NCBI GenBank assembly: GCA_019347775.1
Contig: JAHWKP010000014.1
Location: forward strand, 1-16,878
DNA: 16,878 bases
Source: Actinomycetota bacterium
Lineage (GTDB): Bacteria; Actinomycetota; Acidimicrobiia; Acidimicrobiales; JAHWKP01
Direction: 5' to 3'
Part shown: positions 7,081 through 14,697 of the stretch, piece after piece
Numbering within the stretch: the stretch's first letter is position 1
Layout of the letters: the number at the start of each line of letters is the position of its first letter
The notes under the pieces: model-generated
What the model saw: only the letters and a program-made list of their open reading frames with translations
Told to the model about the DNA's origin: nothing
Database searches by the model: none
Translations under genes and position numbers: made by a program

Positions 7081-7338
7081 ATCGGAAGCCTCGGGATAAA
7101 GGTGGACCAGCTCGCCGGGTTGGATCCGGCTGCCCTCCAGGAACGAGTCGAGGTCCGGCTTTTGGATCCGGATGACCCTGCCCATGCGGTAGGCGGTGAG
7201 CTTGCCCTCGTCGATGGCGCGGTAAAGCGTGCGGACCGTGATGCCCAGGTGCGCAGCCGCCTCCTGGGTGTTCATCCACTCGATCGCAGGGGACGCTTCC
7301 GTCTCACCGCTGATAGCTCCCCCGTCCCTTTGAGTCAT
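7057..7338 (-). CDS. BldC/excisionase-type (MerR-like) HTH DNA-binding protein
   Basis: This small 93-residue protein has a winged helix-turn-helix of the excisionase/BldC group. Residues 21-67 read EWMNTQEAAAHLGITVRTLY, then RAIDEGKLTAYRMGRVIRIQ and KPDLDSFLEG. The motif W-x-N/T-x-x-E-A-A-x-x-L-G-I with a GKLTAYR wing is typical. Such proteins act as small transcription regulators or, in mobile elements, as recombination directionality factors. No integrase lies nearby, so a regulator is more likely. The ATG at 7338 has AGAGGG directly adjacent, which is too close to be a good ribosome binding site. A second in-frame ATG at 7275 starts right at the HTH domain. Its 3' end overlaps the Sm-like gene on the other strand, and it is divergent from the CpaE-like gene only 23 bp away, so it may control that gene. 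Confidence 0.85.
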   Translation of the reverse strand: MTQRDGGAISGETEASPAIEWMNTQEAAAHLGITVRTLYRAIDEGKLTAYRMGRVIRIQKPDLDSFLEGSRIQPGELVHLYPEASDSAQPHNG

Positions 7339-7344
7339 CCCTCT

Positions 7345-7350
7345 AGCATC
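7345..7350 (+). promoter_or_regulatory. Candidate -10 element for the CpaE-like gene
   Basis: TAGCAT fits TANNNT and ends 11 nt before the GTG at 7362, allowing a leader of only a few nucleotides. The entire intergenic space to the divergent HTH gene is 23 bp, so any promoter pair must overlap here and inside the flanking coding ends. No -35 is evident. Confidence 0.25.
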
Positions 7351-7361
7351 TCATACCGGTT

Positions 7362-8561
7362 GTGACACGCTTTGCTTTCCTCGTGCTCGCCGACCGGTCC
7401 GGATGGCCCCAGAGGATGCAGACCTGGACCGACCGCTTCGAGATCGCCCTGTGCACGTCGCCGGAAGAAGCCCGCGCCCTAGTCGGTTCGTCCCGACCCT
7501 GGACCGCCTTCGTGGTCGACGGGAACCACCCCGCAGTCGACCGGGACCTGCTAGCCCTAGCGGCAAAATCGGGCGCACCGCCGATCGTCGTCGCCGATTC
7601 GGCTTCGGTCGACTGGATCGCGCTGGGCGCAGTCACGGTTCTGAACCCCGAGTTCGACTCCGAAGACCTCAACGCGGCCGTCACGGGCCCGCGGGTGTCC
7701 CCCGAACGAGCCCACGAGATAGCGCCTGTCGTTTCGGTCACGGGGCCCGGCGGCACAGGGGCCTCCACCATCGCGATAGCGCTCGCTCAGGGTCTGGCCC
7801 GCCACTCGCCGGGAGTGCTCCTGGCCGATTTCGCCCGACACGCTGAGCAACACGTCTTGCACAATCTGCGACCCGATCGTCCGGGCATCGGAGATCTGGT
7901 CGAGGCGCACCGTACAGCCGCTCCCGACGCCGCCACGCTTCGCCAACTGCCCGAGGAGATCCCCGCTCGCGGATATCGCGTGCTCGGCGGCTTACGCCGG
8001 TCCGTCGGGTGGTCGTCGTTGCGACCTCGCGCCGTGGAGGCCACCCTGAACGGGCTCCGTGGTGCCCACGGCGTCATCGTTTGCGACGTCGACGCCGATT
8101 TGGAGGGTGAGGCCGAAAGCGGCTCGTTCGACGTCGAAGAACGCAACACGCTGGCGAGGTCAGCAGTGGCGGCCTCGTCCGCCGTGGTGGTGGTCGGCGG
8201 CCCGGGGATCAAGGGAACCCACGCCATGCTGAGGGTCCTAGGTGAGATGTGGGCCCACGGCGTGTCGCCGGGACGCACGGTGGCCGTCGTAAACCGCGGC
8301 GACGAAACCTCGCTCGAGAAACTCAGTGACGCGCTCGGCCGGCTGGCCGGCCGCGGCCGAACGCTCCTCTTCGTACCTGAGGCGCCCGTCGATGCCGCCC
8401 TCCTGGATTCGCTTCCGCTCCCGATGTCGATCGTGGCTCCGGTTACTGACGCCGTTCTTCCCCTTGTCGAGGGGCCGCGCGGCGATACCGGGGCGGGGCC
8501 GATGCGAATCCAACCGGGCTCGCTCGGAGTGCCGGCCAACGAAGCCGGGCCCGACACCTAG
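7362..8561 (+). CDS. CpaE-like ParA/MinD-superfamily protein with degenerate P-loop
   Basis: This 399-residue protein resembles CpaE/TadZ-type proteins, which are ParA/MinD-superfamily members with a receiver-like N-terminal domain that mark cell positions or help place Tad pili. The N-terminal domain (1-110) alternates strands and helices (FAFLVLAD, WTAFVVDG, PPIVVADS) without a clear phospho-acceptor site. The P-loop region is GPGGTGASTIAIALAQGLAR (128-147). The signature lysine and the Walker A lysine of KGGxGKT are both replaced, a change known in CpaE-type proteins, so ATP hydrolysis is doubtful. LLADFARH (153-160) and IVCDVD (239-244) stand where the switch and Walker B strands lie. The start is GTG at 7362, with no ribosome binding site. 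No Tad/Flp pilus genes are in the window. The next gene (79 nt downstream) encodes a secreted wall hydrolase. Confidence 0.8.
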   Translation: MTRFAFLVLADRSGWPQRMQTWTDRFEIALCTSPEEARALVGSSRPWTAFVVDGNHPAVDRDLLALAAKSGAPPIVVADSASVDWIALGAVTVLNPEFDSEDLNAAVTGPRVSPERAHEIAPVVSVTGPGGTGASTIAIALAQGLARHSPGVLLADFARHAEQHVLHNLRPDRPGIGDLVEAHRTAAPDAATLRQLPEEIPARGYRVLGGLRRSVGWSSLRPRAVEATLNGLRGAHGVIVCDVDADLEGEAESGSFDVEERNTLARSAVAASSAVVVVGGPGIKGTHAMLRVLGEMWAHGVSPGRTVAVVNRGDETSLEKLSDALGRLAGRGRTLLFVPEAPVDAALLDSLPLPMSIVAPVTDAVLPLVEGPRGDTGAGPMRIQPGSLGVPANEAGPDT

Positions 8562-8640
8562 CCCGGGACGGGCACCGAGCGCGAGACCCACAGGACCCAA
8601 TGACTGTGTCTTGCGGGCCAGAGGGACCAAACTTGGTGGG

Positions 8641-10284
8641 ATGAGGACACTTCCCCACCTCTTCCGCACCGCCGTCGCGCTCGTTCTCGCGCTCTTCCTG
8701 ACGACACCGGCCGTAGGTGCGCAGGAGACCACGACCACGTCGTCGCCGACCTCTACGACTACGACTACGACTACGACGACCACATCGGAGGCCGGCGCCC
8801 AGGACGAAGACTCATACACGGAAGCAATCGACATCACGTTCCCGACCTCGCCGTCGGTCCAATTTACGGACGACTATCACCAACCCCGATCCGGAGGCCG
8901 GGTGCATCGGGCGACCGACCTGATGGGGCCGAAGGGCACGAAGCTGTATGCGGCCCGCGCCGGAACCGTGTGTTTCATAACCGGCTACGACAAGCTTCCT
9001 CCGTCCTACGGCGTCATGTTGACCATCTGCGGCGACGACGGACGTAAGTACGACTACATCCATGTCAACAATGACACCCCCGGTACCGATGACGCGCAGG
9101 GCGGTCCAGAGTTCGCCTTCTCGCCCGGACTGCACCCCGGCGGGGCCGTCTCTCGGGGGCAGTGGATCGCGACCATGGGCGACTCCGGCAATGCCGAGGG
9201 CACCGCGCCCCATCTCCACTTCGAGATCGAGGACCCGACGATCCTCGACCCCTACGGGACGAACCAGCGCAATCCCTACAACTCGCTGACGGCCGCGTTG
9301 GAGCGCCATGACGTGCCAACCGAGCCGGGGCCCCCGGGACTGGACGCCGTGGTGCGCGTCGGAGGTGTCGACCGGGTCGCGACCGCCATCGCGCTGGCTG
9401 CCCGTTGGCAGCAGGCTCCGTCCGTTGTGCTGGCGTCAGGTGACCGGGTGCCCGACTCACTGGCCGCCGGCCCCCTCGCGGCCAGTGCCAAGGGCCCCGT
9501 TCTATTGAATCTGGGCTCCCGGCTCGACCCTCGGGTGGCGTCCGAACTGAAGCGCTTACGGCCGGCATGGGTGGTGTTGGTCGGTGGACCAGCCGCCCTC
9601 TCCCATCAGACGGACGCCGATGTGCGATCGACGGTCCCGGGCGCCCGGGTGGATCGCATCTTCGGCCCCGATCGCTTCGCCACCGCAGCAGCGGTATCCC
9701 GCACGATCTGGGCGTCGGCACCCGGTACACGTTCCGCTGTGATCGCGCTCGGCGATCACGCGGACCCGGCGCGCGCCTGGCCGGATGCCCTCACCGCGGG
9801 ATGGCTCGGTGCGCTCACCCACCGGCCGGTTCTCCTCACCGCTCCGGACCGCGTTCCACAGGCGACCTTGGACGCGCTCGAGGGCATCGGTTCGGCAGTA
9901 GTCGTCGGCGGCGAAGCACCCGTGCCGCCAGCCGTCTTTTCGCGGCTTGACCAGGCGGTAGGAACGCTCACCCGCCTCGCCGGGGTCGACCGGTACGCCA
10001 CCGCCATCCGCGTCGCGGAGGCCGGATTGCGCGCCGGCGCGACGCTGACGCACCTGCGGGTCGTCACCGGGCGCGGCCCGGGCGACGCACTGGCGGCGGG
10101 CGCCGCGGCAGCAGACGAGGAGGCGTTGATGATCCTCGTCGACGGCCTGGAGCAGCGCGCCGATCTGCCCGTGAGCTACTACCTACGTCCCCGTTCGGCC
10201 CAAATCCAGACGGCGGCAGCTATCGGCGGACCCCAGGTGATGACCGACGAGGCGATCGCACGGCTGGGACTTCGCATCACGTGA
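8641..10284 (+). CDS. Secreted M23-family peptidase with three CWB2 cell-wall-binding repeats
   Basis: This 547-residue exported protein has a signal peptide (1-27, hydrophobic core AVALVLALFL, likely cut after AVGA) and a Thr/Ser linker (31-49). A LytM/M23 domain (about 70-222) follows, with H89-x3-D93, H141 and H191-x-H193 (PHLHFE) as the expected zinc and catalytic residues. Three cell-wall-binding 2 repeats then start at about 239 (RVGGVDRVATA), 339 (RIFGPDRFATA) and 445 (RLAGVDRYATA). M23 enzymes cut peptidoglycan cross-bridges. Three CWB2 copies form the wall-anchoring unit known from Firmicutes, where it binds anionic wall polymer. The ATG at 8641 is chosen because the signal peptide begins there; GGTGGG lies directly before it. 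The 3' end overlaps the BldD-like gene by 8 bp, tail to tail. Confidence 0.93.
   Translation: MRTLPHLFRTAVALVLALFLTTPAVGAQETTTTSSPTSTTTTTTTTTTSEAGAQDEDSYTEAIDITFPTSPSVQFTDDYHQPRSGGRVHRATDLMGPKGTKLYAARAGTVCFITGYDKLPPSYGVMLTICGDDGRKYDYIHVNNDTPGTDDAQGGPEFAFSPGLHPGGAVSRGQWIATMGDSGNAEGTAPHLHFEIEDPTILDPYGTNQRNPYNSLTAALERHDVPTEPGPPGLDAVVRVGGVDRVATAIALAARWQQAPSVVLASGDRVPDSLAAGPLAASAKGPVLLNLGSRLDPRVASELKRLRPAWVVLVGGPAALSHQTDADVRSTVPGARVDRIFGPDRFATAAAVSRTIWASAPGTRSAVIALGDHADPARAWPDALTAGWLGALTHRPVLLTAPDRVPQATLDALEGIGSAVVVGGEAPVPPAVFSRLDQAVGTLTRLAGVDRYATAIRVAEAGLRAGATLTHLRVVTGRGPGDALAAGAAAADEEALMILVDGLEQRADLPVSYYLRPRSAQIQTAAAIGGPQVMTDEAIARLGLRIT
8755..8778 (+). repeat. ACGACT hexanucleotide microsatellite in Thr linker
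   Basis: Three exact copies of ACGACT (8755-8772) and a fourth, one-base variant (8773-8778) encode Thr-Thr units. They form part of a run of ten threonines between the signal peptide and the M23 domain. Slippage by one unit would stay in frame and only change linker length. Confidence 0.8.
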
Positions 10285-10879
10285 TTCCGGCGCCGTCGTC
10301 GGGCGCCAAATCCTTGAGTCGCTCCTTCGCCTTGGCTGATGTCGTCTCGAGAAGGCACGCGATCGCCCGCATGTCCTCTGGCCGTATTGAAATGATTAGC
10401 CCGGACTCTTCCTTGCGCTCCAGCTGGATAAGCCCGAGGTAGCGACCAAGCAGATCCCTCGCCGCCGGAGGCAGTCCGGCCAGGCGCCGGAGGTCCAACG
10501 TGACCCGTGGATCGGGCGAACGATCATCGGCTCTGCGTTCGTCCTCGTCCACGGGAGCTGCTGCATGGTTAGAGGGCTCGTGCGGTATGTCGGGCGCGTC
10601 GGGCAGGAGCTGGTCGACGCTGACCTCGTACAACTCGGCCAGGCGCTGGAGCCGGGCCACCGAGATCATGCGGTGGCCCCGTTCGTATGCGCCCAGGACG
10701 CTGATACGAAACTCTTCACCCGACATACGAGCCACCGTGCGCAGCGACAAGTGGCGCTGCTGACGAACCGACCTCAGCCGCTGGCCGAGCTGCTCAGCGA
10801 ACATCCTCTCCGCCTCGGCGATGGCGCCGTCCCGTACCCGTCCGGTCGAGCCCGGCATGGCCTTCGGTTCTAGCACCAC
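10277..10879 (-). CDS. BldD-like XRE transcription regulator with c-di-GMP-type motif
   Basis: The product has up to 200 residues. An XRE helix-turn-helix lies at about 28-93 (FAEQLGQRLRSVRQQRHLSL ... VLGAYERGHRMISVARLQRLAELYEVSVDQLLP), matching the BldD layout. After a disordered acidic linker comes a domain (125-190, VTLDLRRLAGLP...) similar to the BldD ligand domain. BldD binds c-di-GMP through R-x-D-x8-R-x2-D; here the residues are R155-K-E157-x8-R166-P-E-D169, so only one acidic position is changed (D to E). Dimerisation by c-di-GMP and repression of developmental or envelope genes are therefore plausible but unproven. The start may be GTG at 10879 or ATG at 10858. It lies 22 nt downstream of dnaJ and may share that transcript, and it overlaps the peptidase gene tail by 8 bp. 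Confidence 0.88.
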   Translation of the reverse strand: MVLEPKAMPGSTGRVRDGAIAEAERMFAEQLGQRLRSVRQQRHLSLRTVARMSGEEFRISVLGAYERGHRMISVARLQRLAELYEVSVDQLLPDAPDIPHEPSNHAAAPVDEDERRADDRSPDPRVTLDLRRLAGLPPAARDLLGRYLGLIQLERKEESGLIISIRPEDMRAIACLLETTSAKAKERLKDLAPDDGAGIT

Positions 10880-10901
10880 CGTGCCGATCCCGCCGAGTTG
10901 G

Positions 10902-11996
10902 CTACCGGAACGCGGACCGGATGCGCCCCATCATCGACGTACCGGGCGGATTGACTGACTCACCCCGGGATTCTGCGAACTGACGGAGCAACTCTTCCTG
11001 CTCCGGAGTCAGGTCATCGGGCGTCTCCACGACCACGGTCAGCACGATGTCGCCCCTGCCGCGACGGTGCGGCACCCCGAGGCCCCTCAACCGGATGGTC
11101 CTTCCAGTCTGCGCGCCGGGGGGCAGCTCGACTTCCTGCGGACCGTCGAGAGTGTCGACCTCGAGAGTTGCTCCCAACGCGGCCTGCGCCATCGTGACGC
11201 GAAGAACGTGAATCAGATCCGCGCCTTCACGGCGGAAGCGCTCGTCAGCGGCTACCCGCAGATGCACGTACAAGTCGCCGGACGGCCCACCGCGGGGCCC
11301 CACCGAGCCGCCGCCCGGCACCCGCAACACCGATCCGTCGTCGACGCCGGGCGGGACTTTGACGTTCAACGTGCGCTCCTCCATCACGCGTCCCTCGCCT
11401 CCGCACTCACCGCACGGGCTGGGCACCTCCTCGCCTATGCCGCCACACCGAGGACACGGTCCCGACGTGACCATCTGCCCGAGGATCGATTGGCGGACCC
11501 GTCGCACCTCGCCGGAACCGGCGCATCCGCTACACGTGACCGGCGTGGTGCCGGGCTTTGCGCCGGATCCGCCGCAGTTGTCACAGACCACCGCCACCCG
11601 GGCCGAGACCTCGGGATCGGCTCCGAAGACGGCCTCCGCGAATTCCAGTCGGGCCGAGACCTCCACATCGGATCCTCGTGGCGGACCACGGTGGGTCGTG
11701 GCACCGCCGAAGCCGCGCCCGAAGAAGGCCTCGAAGATGTCGTTCACGTCTCCGAACCCTCCCGAGCGCGCCCCCTGTCGCAATCCCTCCGGTCCGTGGA
11801 CGTCGTACACGCGACGCTTCTCGGGATCGCGGAGCGTCTCGTAGGCAAGGGTTACGAGCTTGAACCGCTCCTCAGCTTCGGGGTCACCGTGGCCAGAGTC
11901 GGGGTGCAGTTCGCGCGCCAAGCGCCGGTATGCCGCCTTGATCTCGCCGTCCGTAGCGCTGCGGGCGACGCCCAATACGGCGTAGAAGTCCTCCAT
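10902..11996 (-). CDS. dnaJ: Chaperone DnaJ (Hsp40)
   Basis: This is a type I J-protein that delivers unfolded clients to DnaK and stimulates its ATPase. The 364-residue protein has a J domain with HPD at 31-33, a short Gly/Phe region (about 74-108), and four zinc repeats of CxxCxGxG type (C138, C155, C181 and C195 begin each pair). C-terminal substrate-binding domains follow (LNVKVPPGVDDGSVLRVPGG). The family often has a second copy in actinobacteria; the pairing with hrcA matches the dnaJ2 type rather than the dnaK-operon copy. The ATG at 11996 has no ribosome binding site. It is preceded by an 8-bp tandem repeat, and the hrcA stop is 12 nt upstream, so coupling or co-transcription with hrcA is likely. 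Confidence 0.96.
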   Translation of the reverse strand: MEDFYAVLGVARSATDGEIKAAYRRLARELHPDSGHGDPEAEERFKLVTLAYETLRDPEKRRVYDVHGPEGLRQGARSGGFGDVNDIFEAFFGRGFGGATTHRGPPRGSDVEVSARLEFAEAVFGADPEVSARVAVVCDNCGGSGAKPGTTPVTCSGCAGSGEVRRVRQSILGQMVTSGPCPRCGGIGEEVPSPCGECGGEGRVMEERTLNVKVPPGVDDGSVLRVPGGGSVGPRGGPSGDLYVHLRVAADERFRREGADLIHVLRVTMAQAALGATLEVDTLDGPQEVELPPGAQTGRTIRLRGLGVPHRRGRGDIVLTVVVETPDDLTPEQEELLRQFAESRGESVNPPGTSMMGRIRSAFR

Positions 11997-12020
11997 CGGC
12001 TCAGCGGCTCAGCGGCTCGC
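11997..12020 (+). repeat. 8-bp tandem repeat at the hrcA/dnaJ junction
   Basis: On the plus strand CGGCTCAG occurs twice in a row (11997-12012), followed by CGGCTCGC, a copy with two changes. On the coding strand each full unit is CTGAGCCG, and the second one contains the hrcA stop codon. The repeat fills the whole gap and directly touches the dnaJ ATG. Confidence 0.75.
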
Positions 12021-13040
12021 AGCCGGCGTCTCCGGCGGCGATCCCGCTGACAGTCGCTCGCCGAGCCGTCGACTGACGACTGCCACGGCCGAGAGCGCCT
12101 CGGGATAGTGCATCCGCGTCGGACCCAGCACGCCGATCGTACCGAGTTGCTCGCCTTCCACGTCGTAAGGGGCGACGACTATCGAGCACTCCGCCAATTG
12201 CTGCACCCCGTGCTCGGCACCGATTGCCACCGACACGCCGCGGTCCATGAGGTCGCGCAGGAGCCCGACGACGACGTACTGCTGCTCCAGGGTGCGCAGT
12301 ACCCGGCGCACGGTGTCGACCGCTTCGAAAGCCTGCGCCATCCTCGACACGCCACCGACGAATACGTGGTCGCTGTCGGCGTCCTGACCGCCGAGCAAAG
12401 CCGACATGGCGAGCTTTGCAATGGAGTCGTCCTTGGATTCCCCCATAGACCTCGTCTCCTGCGAGTCGGCAAACGTGTGACCAACCAAGGTGGCCGATAG
12501 ATGCGCCGATATCCGCGTCAACCTGTCGTCGCTGACGTCCTCGTCGAAGTCGACCTGCCTCCGTTCGACCACGCCGTTCGACAGCACGGCGACAACAAGA
12601 CCGACCCGAGGCGCGAGACCGACGACCTGCACACTGCGCACCACGGCCACGTCGTGTGACGGTCCCAATACGACCGCGGCGTAGTCCGTCAGCCCCGAGA
12701 GCAGCTGCGACGTGTCCGCCAGCATCTGTTCGAGTTCGCCGTGGGCCTTGGCAAAGAACTGGCGCACCTGGTGCCGCTTGGACGGATCCAGAGAAGCCGG
12801 CCCCGACAGCTGGTCGACGAAGTAGCGGTAGCCCTTGTCGGTGGGGATGCGGCCAGCCGACGTGTGGGGCTGGATCAGGTAACCCTCCCGCTCCAGGACA
12901 GCCATCTCGTTTCGCACGGTCGCCGGCGAGACCGCGACCTCCGAGGCGCGCGCAACGCGCGCGGATCCCACGGGGTCAGCAGTAGCGATGTACTCCTCTA
13001 CTACTGCACGGAGAATCGCGGACTTGCGGTCATCGAGCAT
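12009..13040 (-). CDS. hrcA: Heat-inducible transcription repressor HrcA
   Basis: HrcA represses chaperone genes by binding CIRCE operators and is kept active by GroE. The 343-residue protein has the N-terminal winged helix (ILRAVVEEYIATADPVGSARVA and VSPATVRNEMAVLEREGYL), the family hallmark QPHTSAGRIPTDKGYRYFVD (57-76), and a long GAF-like C-terminal domain with an insertion. Its final residues (AGSPPETPAASR) are disordered. The ATG at 13040 lies inside the 3' end of the coiled-coil gene (11-bp overlap), with no convincing ribosome binding site, so translation may depend on that gene. No CIRCE sequence was found near it. dnaJ follows 12 nt after the stop. Confidence 0.96.
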   Translation of the reverse strand: MLDDRKSAILRAVVEEYIATADPVGSARVARASEVAVSPATVRNEMAVLEREGYLIQPHTSAGRIPTDKGYRYFVDQLSGPASLDPSKRHQVRQFFAKAHGELEQMLADTSQLLSGLTDYAAVVLGPSHDVAVVRSVQVVGLAPRVGLVVAVLSNGVVERRQVDFDEDVSDDRLTRISAHLSATLVGHTFADSQETRSMGESKDDSIAKLAMSALLGGQDADSDHVFVGGVSRMAQAFEAVDTVRRVLRTLEQQYVVVGLLRDLMDRGVSVAIGAEHGVQQLAECSIVVAPYDVEGEQLGTIGVLGPTRMHYPEALSAVAVVSRRLGERLSAGSPPETPAASR

Positions 13041-14697
13041 CTGGACCTGGAAGTTTACGGGCCAGGAGGTCGGTGATCCGTGCCTCGGACCGCAACGCGG
13101 CCTGATTCAGCGAGGCGATCGCGTCGGGGAGGGCCTCGAGCGCTCTCCCCAAGTCGTCGCGAAGCGCCGCGGTGCCCGCCCGCTGCTCGCCCAAGACCCA
13201 TGCCAGCTCGGCCACCAAGGTCTCGATGCGCTCCTGGCGCGACCGCGACTCGTCCAGGACGGTGGCGACATCGGTGGAGAGCCGCTCGGGGAGGCTGTCC
13301 ATCAGCTCGCTCAGGTGGGCGACCAAGTCCTTGGTAGCACCGGCGAGCGCTAGCTCTTGAGCCGACGCTCGGGACTCGACCTCGGCGCGCAGCGACTCAA
13401 CCGCGCTGGTGAATACCTCTTGGTGCGCCGCACTCTGGGTCTCGAGGTGAACTCCGATCCGGTCGAACTGCTCGACCGCGGCCGCCAGCGCTGTCTCGTG
13501 GGCCGAAGCGCGGCTGGCGCCTTCCTCGTTCAGTCGCTCGAGCTCCTCGGTGACGCCGTCCAAGCGGGCGACTATTCCCTCGGCTTGGCCGGTGACCACG
13601 TCGTTCAACTGGCGGGTTGTCTCGCTGAGGGCCTCGTACTGCGGAGCGACGACCGACTCGAAGCGCTGACCGATGCGCCGTTCGAGCAGTTCTGCGAGTT
13701 CGGAGGCCTGCTCCTGCTGGCTGATGCGAAGGTCCTGGACGGCTCCCTCTATCGCCGAGCGCAGCTCCGTGGCGATCTCCTGCTGGGCCTCCCGGAGGCT
13801 GCCCATCATCGTGTTCAGCCGTTGCGCCTGCGAGGCTTGGGCCCGCTCGAATGCGAGCGCGACCGCCTCTTCGGCCACCTCACTGAACCCCGCGACTGAA
13901 CTGGCCATCCGCTCTGCCGTAGCCGACAGCTCGGCGGTAGCCGATCGCTGCCTGTCGAGTCCCGCGTCGAGCGATCGGCCCAGGCCGGTGGCTAGGTCGT
14001 GCAACGACTCGGCCTGAAGATCGTGCGATCTCTGAACCGCATCCGAGATGACAGATCCGATCCGGGCCGGCAACGTGGCCGCCAGTTCGGTGAGTTGCAG
14101 CTCGGACAGCTTCTGGTCCAGAACCTCGAGCAGTACCGCGTGCTGCCGCGTGACGCTCTCGGTCAACCCCGTCCGCAACTCGACGAGGACCTCGTCGAGT
14201 CGGTCCAGGCTGCGCTGGCGCGCCAGATCGGTCCTCTTGCCCCGTTCGACGAGTTCGCCAACCAGCTCTCGTAGCTCGTGGAGCCCTTTGTCGATCGTCG
14301 GCAGGGAATGTTCGAGTCCGTCCAGCACCGCCGAGGCGACCGCAGGCGGAAGACGACGGCCGAGCTCGGCCGGGTCGTAACCGGCGAGGCGGTTCTCGAC
14401 TGCCTGCACGAGGCGGGCATCGTGCTCGGCCATCCCTGCCGAAATGTCGTCGCGAACCGCGTCCAGTCCGGCCCGCACGGTGTCGATCTGCGACCGATAG
14501 GAGGACTCGGCCACCTCCGAGACGGTGCGTGCCAAGGAGGCACTGACCTCCTCCAGGCGGTTCAGTTGGTCGGGTAGAAGTTCCTCGGTTCGGGCGTGGA
14601 GCTCCGCCACGACGGCGTCGACGGCGGACCGCGCCAGGTCCAGCATCTCGGCCGGCGTGATGTCGTAACGACGGCGGGCGACCGGCACCCTGGTCAT
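13030..14697 (-). CDS. Long soluble coiled-coil protein, function unknown
   Basis: I do not recognise this 555-residue protein. It is almost entirely predicted helix, rich in Ala, Glu, Leu, Arg, Gln and Ser, with heptad-like segments (for example LARSAVDAVVAELHARTEEL, QEQASELAELLERRI and ERLNEEGASRASAHETALAA). It has no signal peptide, no membrane segment and no Cys or enzyme motif. Internal similarity (ASRASAHETALAAAVEQFD against ESRASAQELALAGATKDLV) indicates duplicated units about 50 residues apart. Such proteins resemble apolipoprotein- or methyl-accepting-like coiled coils and may act as a scaffold or filament, which is an inference. The ATG at 14697 has no ribosome binding site of its own and overlaps the stop of an 8-codon leader ORF. 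It lies between lepA and hrcA and overlaps the hrcA start by 11 bp. Confidence 0.85.
   Translation of the reverse strand: MTRVPVARRRYDITPAEMLDLARSAVDAVVAELHARTEELLPDQLNRLEEVSASLARTVSEVAESSYRSQIDTVRAGLDAVRDDISAGMAEHDARLVQAVENRLAGYDPAELGRRLPPAVASAVLDGLEHSLPTIDKGLHELRELVGELVERGKRTDLARQRSLDRLDEVLVELRTGLTESVTRQHAVLLEVLDQKLSELQLTELAATLPARIGSVISDAVQRSHDLQAESLHDLATGLGRSLDAGLDRQRSATAELSATAERMASSVAGFSEVAEEAVALAFERAQASQAQRLNTMMGSLREAQQEIATELRSAIEGAVQDLRISQQEQASELAELLERRIGQRFESVVAPQYEALSETTRQLNDVVTGQAEGIVARLDGVTEELERLNEEGASRASAHETALAAAVEQFDRIGVHLETQSAAHQEVFTSAVESLRAEVESRASAQELALAGATKDLVAHLSELMDSLPERLSTDVATVLDESRSRQERIETLVAELAWVLGEQRAGTAALRDDLGRALEALPDAIASLNQAALRSEARITDLLARKLPGPDAR

Noticed and set aside
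7057..7338. HTH gene as part of a prophage or integrative element
   Set aside because: Excisionase-like folds occur there, but no integrase, attachment repeat or phage gene is seen nearby, and composition matches the surroundings.
8590..8618. CACAG...CTGTG inverted repeat before the peptidase gene
   Set aside because: The arms are only 5 bp with a 10-nt loop and no supporting context, so a match by chance is likely.
8326..8640. Upstream extension of the M23-CWB2 gene
   Set aside because: It overlaps the CpaE-like gene out of frame and would bury the clear signal peptide beginning at 8641.
11067..12050. 327-residue plus-strand open frame
   Set aside because: It is antisense to dnaJ and the end of hrcA, with no recognisable domain.
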